Below are positions 55,678 to 64,000 of a stretch of DNA of 64,000 bases, one piece after another. Source of the stretch: Phialocephala subalpina (taxonomy: Eukaryota; Ascomycota; Leotiomycetes; Helotiales; Mollisiaceae); NCBI GenBank assembly GCA_900073065.1, contig FJOG01000009.1, forward strand, positions 636,267 through 700,266. Direction: 5' to 3'. Under the pieces are notes generated by a model. It did no database searches. It saw only the letters and a list, made by a program, of their open reading frames with translations, and was not told the DNA's origin. Within the stretch, counting starts at the first letter, position 1. Each line of letters opens with the position of its first letter. A program made the translations under genes and the position numbers.

Positions 55678-55908
55678 ATGCCCATCTTCGCCCAAGAAAA
55701 GCGGCTGCAGATCAGCATCCTCGCAGCGCTGTCGATTACGATCATGCTGTTCACGGTCGTGCATTTAAGGCATTTCATGCCTACTAGACATCATGCATTG
55801 GATTGCAATGGGTTCTTCGTCAGCGACTTTTCGGAATGTGTTGGATTGAAGTCTGAGGAAAGAATCGCGGAGCAGAGGCAGAGAGCTGGGAAGGAGGATT
55901 GGCTTTGA
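55678..55908 (+). CDS. Possible 76-residue single-span membrane protein
   Basis: Begins MPIFAQEKRLQISILAALSI, with a hydrophobic span at about residues 11-31, then a basic and cysteine-containing stretch and a charged tail (ERIAEQRQRAGKEDWL). The ATG is preceded by AAAATTTCGAA, a reasonable context. It is an intronless short ORF with no recognised family. The positive-inside pattern is ambiguous. It could be a genuine small protein or chance. Confidence 0.38.
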   Translation: MPIFAQEKRLQISILAALSITIMLFTVVHLRHFMPTRHHALDCNGFFVSDFSECVGLKSEERIAEQRQRAGKEDWL

Positions 55909-57128
55909 CAGTGAGGGGTTGGTTGGGACTTGGATACATATTTGGATAAGAGTTGGGATTAGCATTGGAGTTAGAGCATCCCTGCTGTGCTTTTGGGGAA
56001 GGACGAAGTCGAGAATCTACTGCGATATATGAGGCACAAACTCAATGACACTTCGACGCCGGTTCAGTCGCCCAACGCTATATATACGAATGGAGATCAT
56101 TCTAAGAGGCATGTTCTAGATGCACAGATTGGGAGTAGACTCGCTCTGAGGAAAGCTTCTTCTTCTTCAGACCTGAAGTCCGGAACGAGGTATACACTTT
56201 CCAAGACGTGCATACTTCTGGGAACAGAAATTGCGACCAATACACGATCACCCGTCCCTCTTATATCCAGTACACATATCATCAACACAGATAAACACAG
56301 GGAAGTCGACAGGACAAATCCTACGGTTCGCGGCTAGGTCGACTGGGACAAGAGAGGAGGATTCTGGCATGGGGAGGCTTTTATGCTTATTGAGGAGTAG
56401 GGAAGCTTAGGAAATGCAAGGCATGTGGTGGGGGGAAAGAGCTTCATGGGCTAAGGGAATGCGGGCCTTGAGAATCAATTGAAGCAAGTCAAAATCCAGC
56501 GAATCCCCGACTTCTGAACCTTGTGTTTTTCTCCTATGTGTTTGGAACTCGAAGCAATACCACGACCCGACTTTCACATGTGTTGTGTCTTCAGAGATAC
56601 CCAGATTAGTTTCCAGCCCTCTCTGAGCTCAGGGCTTGCGGGCCGCCCCTTTGGTTGTTTCATGCTTCGAATTCTTTCCCATCACTTTGTACTCATCTAA
56701 TCTTCATTCTCGCTATTAAACATCTGAGCTTCTGAACTTTTAAGTGGCGCATTGTGGACGAGTGGCTCCAGCACAGTTATAAAAGCTTTACTCTACCCCA
56801 AGTATTACACTTCTGATTAGGCATACCATAAAGTCTGGAACCATACGGATAGAGGAGCAAACATGAAGGAATATCAGTTCTAGTATTGAATAATTTGGCA
56901 GAAATGTTCGGCCTTCAATCGAATGCCTGTTCTGTTCTGTTTGCCTTTCAAATTTGAGACGAATTGTGTAGACCGAGCGTGACGTCTTTTGATCCTTCCT
57001 AAATCGAAGTCGAATCAACACCCTCCATCGCTCCGGTTGCGCCCACCCTAAATACCCTTCCTAAACGCCTCAAATTTACCAGCTGCTATACGACAACGTT
57101 CCATTCAACTCAGTACCAATTTACCACA
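55909..57128. other. Intergenic, no supported gene
   Basis: A GTG-initiated frame at 55987-56337 has no motif. The last 120 bp before 57129 are pyrimidine-rich leader of the next gene. Confidence 0.45.
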
Positions 57129-57679
57129 ATGCCTACGATCTTCAAAGCGCCAAACTACTCCTCTACCCCATCAGGATTCTTACACGTCTACATCCACCGC
57201 AAATACCTCGGTTTCATTGAGGACATCGAAGATTGCAACCGTCTACAACTCCTCACCTACTCACCTTCACGCCAAGAGATCGAAGCCCTATTCATCCGTA
57301 CCTTGACTGATCTACATCAAGAATGGTGGAGTGATATGACGAAGGGTGGACAACTATCGAATCTGACAAGAAACAAGCTCTTGGATGAAGCTCTGTCGAT
57401 GGTAAGCGAGATTGGTGGAACAGGATGAGCAAGATCGAATACTGGGCTGATGAGTAGTAGATGAGAGGCCCTGATGTGGAACGGTATTGGGAAGAGAGGA
57501 GGATGGAAGAGGAGGCTGCGAGAGAGCAGGAGCTGTTGATAGGTGCATCACGTGCGAGGGTCGCGAAGTGGAAGGGCACGCAGGTCGTGGTGATAACAGA
57601 ACTCACGAATATGTTGGAGCAACAGAGTCTGAAGGATGAGAAAGATCGAGATGGTGATTTGGAGATGAATGGTTCTTGA
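57129..57679 (+). CDS. Conserved-looking fungal hypothetical protein
   Basis: Two exons (57129-57402, 57462-57679) encode 163 residues. The N-terminal half looks folded (GFLHVYIHRKYLGFIEDIED, LHQEWWSDMTKGGQ). The C-terminal half is a long charged helix (VERYWEERRMEEEAAREQEL) and ends in an acidic tail. The 59-bp intron ends at the second of two TAG triplets, which keeps frame. No family is recognised. The gene converges with the OB-fold-like gene, with only 88 bp between the two stop codons. Confidence 0.7.
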
Positions 57680-57767
57680 TACTCTGAGGCTGAATCTGCA
57701 TTTGGTTCGGGCAACTTTTCACGACTTTTGAGAATCTGGAGAAGATCACCGCGCGTTACTTCGTTTC

Positions 57768-58895
57768 TCATTGTGTATCCGGTGGTAGAACTTCCTTCGC
57801 AATCTCGGCTGCTCTGCCTTTCCTCTTGCTTGGCCCTGCTACACCCGGACCAGCACCTACAAATTTCATGACCCATTCCCTGACTTTCCTCGTCTTTTCC
57901 ACCTGTGGGTGTACGTGCTCCCCTGCGACCAGATCAGAAGCTTTATAACATCCACCGACATCATCTCTGTCGACGCGATTCCTGTACAGAAGATGTACTT
58001 TGGTCATCTCTTTCCTCAAACTCTGTCCGTACACTCGTCCGTTAAAGCTGCTCAATGCTACATTCCGCATCAACACAACGTCTTGAGGCCTTAGCCCGTC
58101 AAGAACGCTTCTCATCTCTCCTGCTGCCAGCTGAGATGACGAAAGCCAGAAATTGACGCCAAATCCGGACTTGGTTTCATCACCGACAAGGACTTCGATG
58201 AGCTCCACCGCTGCTCCTCGTCGAGTCCTGATGCTCCTTGGCTGAGGCATTGATATTATACCCACGATGAGATTGACCGTCATAGTCTGGGGTTGGATTG
58301 AGTCCAAATGTTTAGCATTGGGCATGTCTTTCAGATTGCTCAAGCGACCTGCAATAGGTACTTCGTCTCTTGGGCGGAAAGAGTCGAAAGATGTTGATTC
58401 GTATGAGAACTCGTCGCTGGTGAATGAGGATCCTCCATCGGTTGCAGGCGCAATTTGAGAAGATTGAACATCTTCATATCTTGCGTATGATTCTCCGTAG
58501 AATTGAGATAAAACTTCCTGCGATTGGAGGCTAGATGTATGACTATGTGAGTCCGCCTCTTGCGAGAGTTCGGAAACGAGAGTCTCGATTTGCGAAGTTG
58601 TGAAGAAGGAGGCTCCGTGGCCTTGTGATTCCCAACCTCTCTGGAAGACCTGATGTCTGTCAAAGTCTTGGGTAAGACCGGTGGGTAGTTGCTGTCGTTC
58701 TAGAGGTAAGGAACGCCATGCTGGGTGATCGGCGTCTGGAGTTTGCAGGATAGTGGATAGTTCTGGAGTAGTAACTATGTCGAGCCCGGCAAAGCGAGCA
58801 ATTGGGTCGATGAAAGTCTTCAAAAGATGGTCTCCATCCCACTTTAGAGTTTCTGCTTGTGGAGGTCCTGTAAGGAAGACGAGACTAGCAGGCAT
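57768..58895 (-). CDS. OB-fold-like protein, possibly nucleic-acid binding
   Basis: An intronless gene of 375 residues from ATG 58895 (MPASLVFLTGPPQ). The N-terminal 90 residues contain DGDHLLKTFIDPIARFAGLD. A Ser/Gln-rich linker (about 95-200) follows. A C-terminal beta-rich region (MTVNLIVGIISMPQPRSIRT, VELIEVLVGDETKSGFGVNF, LRPQDVVLMRNVALSSFNGR, VYGQS) has the strand pattern of an OB fold as in RPA-type single-strand DNA binders. The tail is basic (PSKRKGRAAEIAKEV). A role in DNA repair or telomere biology is speculation from the fold. It is divergent from the Apd1-like gene. Confidence 0.75.
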   Translation of the reverse strand: MPASLVFLTGPPQAETLKWDGDHLLKTFIDPIARFAGLDIVTTPELSTILQTPDADHPAWRSLPLERQQLPTGLTQDFDRHQVFQRGWESQGHGASFFTTSQIETLVSELSQEADSHSHTSSLQSQEVLSQFYGESYARYEDVQSSQIAPATDGGSSFTSDEFSYESTSFDSFRPRDEVPIAGRLSNLKDMPNAKHLDSIQPQTMTVNLIVGIISMPQPRSIRTRRGAAVELIEVLVGDETKSGFGVNFWLSSSQLAAGEMRSVLDGLRPQDVVLMRNVALSSFNGRVYGQSLRKEMTKVHLLYRNRVDRDDVGGCYKASDLVAGEHVHPQVEKTRKVREWVMKFVGAGPGVAGPSKRKGRAAEIAKEVLPPDTQ

Positions 58896-59302
58896 CGTGG
58901 TTGCCAAAGAGCAAAAAGTCTTTACTTAAGCATCTTCGGGCCCGAGATTTGTGGTTAGAAGACCGAGACGGAATATGGAGATTTCTCGGACATAAGCTGA
59001 AGAATAAAGCGAATTGAGGGATTCCTCGACCAAGGTTGCCTATGCGGCAGCCTCATGCATCTGCCGCGTCACCGAGTCGGCGGTCAGCTTCTGTTTCATT
59101 AACCTTGAGTATATAAAGACCTTTACTCCGATGACTTTCTCGTTGAAGTCGCGTGCTTGTATTTGTTTGCCCCAGAAGTTTCGACGCGACGTCCAAGCCG
59201 AATCTGATAACGAATATCAGCACTAAAAGCGGATCTGATTACGTCCTACGGCTAAGGAGTTCGGATCGCAGTAGACTACCCCACCAATCCGAAGCCCCCA
59301 CC
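58896..59302. promoter_or_regulatory. Divergent promoter between the OB-fold and Apd1-like genes
   Basis: 407 bp between starts, with a TATATAAAG-like word near 59112 on the plus strand. Several in-frame codons precede the Apd1-like ATG without another ATG that fits the family. Confidence 0.5.
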
Positions 59303-60441
59303 ATGTCTACAAAAAGGTCCTTGTCGGCCACCAAGAATGCCCCCAAGGCACGCTCGACAATGGCCTCCTTCAAGTCTCTTTTCAACAGTGCAAAGCAGAC
59401 ATTGTCGGGCGCAACTCCTGCACCAATTGCGACTCTTTTTCCAAAGGTAGATCCGGCTATCGATGGGGAGGATTGCGACCATGATTGTGCTTCTTGTGTG
59501 GTGAAATTACCAAAAGGGTTCAAGATTAACGAAGAGGACGAGCTGTATGGACATGTGAAAGGATGGGCTACACATATTCTTGTTGCAACGGGAAAGACGG
59601 ACTGGGTGCGGGATGTTGCAGACGAGAAAGGAAGCGTTATGGAAGCTATTGAGAAGAAGGCAGATGTGAAGCCCAGTAATGGAGTAGGTCTCATGAACCT
59701 GCAAATCAACTATTGCTAATGAATATCTAGAGACTTATGCTATCTGCCTCGAATATCCCAACACCAAATCATAATTCAGACTACACCGAACCTACGACCG
59801 TCCTTCTCCTCCCAGCCTTCACTATAATCGAGAATGTCTCACCCAAGAACGTCAACACTCTGATCTCAGAATACATCAACAAAGCACCTACAAACACGAC
59901 GCCTCTTGCACCAGTCTCGCTTCCTGCCACCTTACCAGATCCTCTGTCTACAGCCGAACAAATAACGTCCCGGCCATGTCCACACCGAGCTCTAATTCTC
60001 CTCTGCTCACAAAGGACACGCGATGCGCGATGCGGTCAGTCTGCACCATTATTACGGAAAGAACTAGAACGACATTTGAGAGTCTGCGGTCTGTTTCGAG
60101 ACCTAGATGATGAGAGGCCGGGAGGAGTTGGAATATACTTCATCTCTCATGTTGGTGGACACAAATACAGTGCCAATGTAATGGTATACCGAAAAGCAGA
60201 TGCATTTGGGCTGGACAATATTGAGAGAGGGAAGTTGGATGGAGAGGTTTGCCCAGCACCGAGGAAGGAGAACGTGGAGGGGGAGCTGATGGGTGCTGCG
60301 CAGTGTATATGGATCGCTAGAGTTAAGCCAGAGGATTGTGAGGGATTGGTCAAGTTCACAGTTCTGCAGGGGAAGGTTGTGAAGCCAGAAAGCCAGCTTA
60401 GAGGCGGCTTTGATAGACAGAAAGGAGTATTCAGTTGGTGA
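59303..60441 (+). CDS. Apd1/Aim32-like sucrase/ferredoxin domain protein
   Basis: Two exons (59303-59683, 59731-60441) encode 363 residues. Family features: an N-terminal cysteine cluster (CDHDCASC), GWATHILVATGKTDW, the RDARCGQSAP segment and SHVGGHKYSANVMVY, whose HxxxH pair and the RCG cysteine are the expected iron-sulfur ligands of the thioredoxin-like ferredoxin fold. The C-terminus ends in tryptophan (GVFSW), as is common in this family. Yeast relatives are Apd1 (cytosolic) and Aim32 (mitochondrial). The start MSTKRSLSATKNAPKARSTM is basic and free of acidic residues, which could be a mitochondrial signal and favours an Aim32-like location. The 47-bp intron has a GCTAAT branch. Confidence 0.88.
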
Positions 60442-61060
60442 GCTGGACATAGACAGGCTAGACATTTGCTTGCATATACTGCCGAGGCGTTACTTGGGTT
60501 AGATAGCACTGGATTCAGCCCCTGAGCTTGAGCTGGGCTTAGACGGAGTTAGAGTCTTGAATAGAAGATTTTGAAGCCACAACTACTTCGATGGTCATTG
60601 AAATGGCCGTGAAAAGTCCATGCTCCTTCCCAAGATTCTCCTCAAACTGGCGGTGTGACTTTAGCTCAGACATTTTGTACCAGCATGTGGCATGCCCCTT
60701 TTGCGCGCAGGCTGTCGTGATAGTCTGTGAGATGCTGTGCAGTGAGAATAGACAACAACACCAATGTGAATAAAATTTGCCCCTCAGCTAGAGTCAGAAG
60801 GATCAAGCAAAAGAATTATCGTGAAGCACTTTGGCTGTAATTATGCGTGAAATACCCCTGCATTTCGCATGTGCATTTTGGAGAGCTCGGACCCCTGGCT
60901 AAAGTTTCGCGTTGTTGTGCCAACTGAGACTTTCGTCAACAACGATCGTCGTGGGGGACCGAAACTCAAGAACTCCAATATAGACATGATGGTCTTTATT
61001 TGAACCGTCGGAGCATAATTCGGGAGCTCTTCCTTCATTGTATTGTCATTGCTTTACAAT
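60442..61060. other. Intergenic, promoter of RID1-like gene
   Basis: 619 bp, no gene or repeat seen. Confidence 0.5.
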
Positions 61061-63701
61061 ATGGCTTCTCAATATCCATTGCCGGACAGTTATCAACACA
61101 GGCGCACAAAGTCGTCTGTATTATCATTCATGCACAAAAGAACCCCGTCTGCTGGAGCTACACTGTCTTCGAATGCTCCAGTATCGCCAACATACCCGCC
61201 AGTCTCCTTCCTCCCGAACGATCATCCGCATTACAGAGCTCTCGGGGAAATTCACCAGAATCAGCAAAGTCAAGCTCCTCCCCCATTGCCCAAAAAGTCC
61301 CGCGACGGAGGTCGACCCAACACCACCGAAAATGGTTCGAGATCACTACACAAGAAGACCTTGAGCTCTATATCTTTGAAGTCTCTGTCTGGAAAGGATT
61401 CAGACAAGGCATCCAAGACCAAGGAACCCAAGCCCGCCAAGCCTAAGAAGACCAAGTCATCGACAAACCTCGCAACACTTCTTAAGCGCCCGAAGTCCTC
61501 GAAAGACTTAAGCAAGGAGGCTGAGGAGGAAACTCGAGCCCAAAAGGACAAAGAGAACCAAAGCCCGATATCTGCGGACGCGTCTCGACCGACCCGACCT
61601 CCGCCGATATACGCACAATTCTCCAGTGAACACTTTGCGAAGCAACCGCTGGGTGGAAAGTTCTTGGAGGACGAGATCGATATGTACACACCACAGGACT
61701 ATGTTCTGGGGAAGCAGCGAAACTTCTATCAAGGTCCCGGCTCCCAACCTACGTTAAGCAATTCCTCAACTTCTGGTGCTTTACCACGTCCAAAGTCAAC
61801 ATACCTCCCGAGCAGCTTCAGTGTACAAGATATCGGTAGAAGGATCAGCAGCGGCTCGAGTCATAGCCTTGAACTCATGCGCCGAGTATCAGGGGGAAAG
61901 AGGCCTAGTCTCGACAGAAAGAGTACTGCCAACTCTGGCAAATCAGAGAACTCTGCCAAGCTAGAGAAGGGGGCTCCTAACACGGGCCAACGTGTGCTGG
62001 CGGCTGTCTCAGCATTAGGTTCAAGGCCAACAAAGGCACCGGAGGCTAAAGCTGGGCCAGTCCTGGATGATAAGGATGTTGACAAGGAGTTTGAGGCTAT
62101 GTTGGATAGGCGAAATATTCCTGAAAATCAACGTGGAAAGATGCGGAAACTTGCAATGTCGATGAAGAAGGATTTCATCAAGCAAGACTGGGCTGAAGTG
62201 GCTGCTGCGAAGAATGGCAGACCGGGAACAAATAGTAGCGACTCAAGTGCTGATGCTACTAGTGGTACCCAAGATGTTCCCGCGGCAAAGCCTAAGAGGC
62301 CAAGAAGTCGAACCTTCACTCTATCCAGAGGGAACAACAAGGAGTCGACAACACAAACTAAGAAGTCGAAACCAGAGGAGTCAATTGGAAGACATTCTCG
62401 GCAGCCATCAACTGAGAACGTCAACGGCGGCAGCAAGTCCTTCACAGCGTCAAGTGTAGCAGTAGCACAGAATCTGGTTGCAAGAGCGAAGGGTCAGCTT
62501 CCAGATGACTTCATATCCTATTTGAGGAAGATTCAGAAGCCCGAATTGGTTGAGGTTGGCAGACTCCACAAGTTGAGGACCTTACTGAAGCATGAAACTG
62601 TGGCATGGACAGACGAGTTTGTCACTCAAGGAGGTATGGCCGAAATTGTTGGTCTACTGCATCGAACAATGGAGGTTGAGTGGAGGTATGTTGTCACCTT
62701 TTCTTCGTTGACCATTTAGCTGATACCTTTCCAGGGAAGAGCACGAAGATGCGTTGCTTCACGAAGTTCTCCTTTGTGTGAAAGCGCTTTCGACCACAGC
62801 ACTCGCCCTTCAACACCTCAGTATCTTCCAACAAACCCTCTTTCCTGCTTTGCTCAACATGGTCTTTGGCGAAGAGAAGAAGGGGCCTAGCGAGTTCACG
62901 ACCCGGAACATCATCACATCTTTACTGTTTACATACCTGAAGTCCGCACCCTTGGCCGAACGTGCAAACCGAGCTAGGGTCCTTCTTCATTATCTACGAG
63001 ATCCCGAGCCGACCGAGTCTGAACGCCCCGTTGGCTTTGTCCTCGAGATGAGAAGACCACGACCATACAGAGTGTGGTGCAAGGAAATGACCAATGTTAC
63101 CAAGGAAGTCTTTTGGATTTTCCTCCATCATGTCAATGTCATTGCTCTTCCTGGTTCCAAGTCTCGGGGAAGCGATGAAGATCTTGACATGTCGGCCATC
63201 AAATCCTCAAGATCGAACGCGAGTTTCGATATCAACAACCCTTACCATGTGTATATGGCCAAACACTTCCCCCAAGAGCAACCGCCAGTTCCAGCAGCAC
63301 CATATGTTGGCGGTGTCGAATGGGATGCAACGAACTATCTTGCTTCGCATCTCGATATTATTAATGGCATCATGGCTAGTCTACCGACAAAAGAAGAGCG
63401 AAATACCTTGCGCGAACAGATGCTCGTTTCAGGATGGGAGAAATGTTTTGGTGGTACGCTCCGAACTTGCAAGGAGAAATTTTATGGTGGTGTTCATGCT
63501 GGACTTCGATGCTGGGTTGCTGCTGCTCACGAGGATGGCTGGGACACCAAAGATGTGCGATGTGGTCCTTACATTGAAAGCAAGAGCTCGCCCAAGAAAA
63601 GCCCGAAGAAGCCCGCCCCGGCAGAGACTGCGCCACAAATCGGATTGAAGTTGGATTTTGGCGGAGAGAAGAAACCAGCCAGCAACGATGTTTGGTTGTA
63701 A
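61061..63701 (+). CDS. rid1: Rid1-type GTPase-binding protein (formin GBD/FH3 homology)
   Basis: Two exons (61061-62685, 62735-63701) encode 863 residues. The first 420 residues are basic and disordered (Ser/Lys/Pro, LPKKSRDGG, RPKSSKDLSKE). Then the formin-like GTPase-binding/FH3 armadillo region starts: VDKEFEAMLDRRNIPENQRG and MRKLAMSMKKDFIKQ (GBD), YLRKIQKPELVEVGRLHKLR, and EDALLHEVLLCVKALSTTAL and onward in exon 2. No FH1 or FH2 domain follows, which separates it from true formins. Rid1 proteins bind Rho-type GTPases (Rho3 in Neurospora) in polarised growth. The ATG at 61061 (MASQYPLPDSYQ) is preferred to an upstream TTG. The intron (62686-62734) has a CAG acceptor. Confidence 0.88.
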
Positions 63702-64000
63702 GGCGCAAAGAAAGTTCATGGGTTCTGGTGTATCATTTGCTGTGGTAGGTAAGATTGTATGACTTGAGGCTTAAAGGTCTCCTTTTTTCATTGCGTTGGG
63801 AAAGGTCAGCGAGTTCTGGCTTCTCTAATGATTCGTATGATTAATGATCAAGTGTTAATGATGATGATATGAAAAGGCTTTCTGTACATAAATTGAATCT
63901 CATGAATCAACCACTTATTGACTTTGTGCTGTGCTGTGATGTTTGCGTCGTCTAATTGTCATTGATTTTTGAGAACCTTCGTGCTGGAGTGAGTCTGAGC
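63702..64000. other. 3' flank of rid1, window end
   Basis: AT-rich tail with ATGATGATGATATG-like repeats near 63850-63870. No gene seen. Confidence 0.5.

Noticed and set aside
55987..56337. 116-codon frame after the small membrane ORF
   Set aside because: GTG start, no motif and no convincing junction to the preceding ORF.

Overview
The window is a 64 kb piece of nuclear chromosome from a filamentous ascomycete (Pezizomycotina). The evidence is the gene structure (spliced genes with introns mostly of 44-80 bp, GTRNGT donors, CTRAC-type branch sites and YAG acceptors), a HET-C glycine-rich protein, a Rid1-type formin-homology GTPase-binding protein, a family 15 mannosyltransferase, a DUF4604 protein and an AT-rich, RIP-like transposon remnant. 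Leotiomycetes would fit, but that is a guess. No tRNA, rRNA, CRISPR or plasmid-type feature was recognised.

Left part (1-11 kb). A short-chain dehydrogenase pseudogene, cut by the window edge and carrying two frameshifts, is interrupted by a 743-bp AT-rich element with 32-bp terminal inverted repeats and a TA target duplication. Then come a minus-strand coiled-coil protein and about 5.8 kb (5.2-10.97 kb) without a confident gene. This block is filled with decayed direct and inverted minisatellite-like repeats and one possible spliced gene remnant.

Middle (11-32 kb). In order: an RBM39/Rsd1-like splicing factor (minus), sphingolipid fatty-acid 2-hydroxylase Scs7 (minus), HET-C (plus, divergent from Scs7), a BTB-like protein (minus), a candidate tiny secreted peptide with a good core promoter, a small Thr-rich secreted protein (plus), a GT15 mannosyltransferase (minus), a DUF4604 nuclear protein (plus), the YEATS protein Taf14 (minus) and Ran-binding protein 1 (minus).

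Right part (32-64 kb). In order: an 885-residue lineage-specific membrane-anchored protein (minus), peroxisomal 3-ketoacyl-CoA thiolase with a PTS2 signal (minus), glycerol kinase (minus), a small protein with HPQRLP repeats (minus), an NRAMP metal transporter carrying a perfect 250-bp tandem duplication (minus), TFIID subunit TAF4 (minus) head-to-head with the pre-mRNA 3'-end endonuclease YSH1 (plus), a small membrane ORF, a conserved hypothetical protein, a single-exon OB-fold-like protein (minus), an Apd1-like sucrase/ferredoxin-domain protein (plus) and Rid1 (plus).

Gene relationships. Most genes are housekeeping and unrelated to one another. Two arrangements may be functional. Thiolase and glycerol kinase are adjacent, both act in lipid breakdown, and both have CCTCGG motifs upstream. 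TAF4 and YSH1 share a 492-bp divergent promoter. The strongest anomaly is the NRAMP duplication. It contains one 55-bp intron plus 195 exonic bases, so it stays in frame and would duplicate the first two membrane helices, including the metal-binding DPGN motif. I see no clear candidate for an entirely new multi-gene system. Coordinates of exons were derived by eye from splice consensus and frame continuity.
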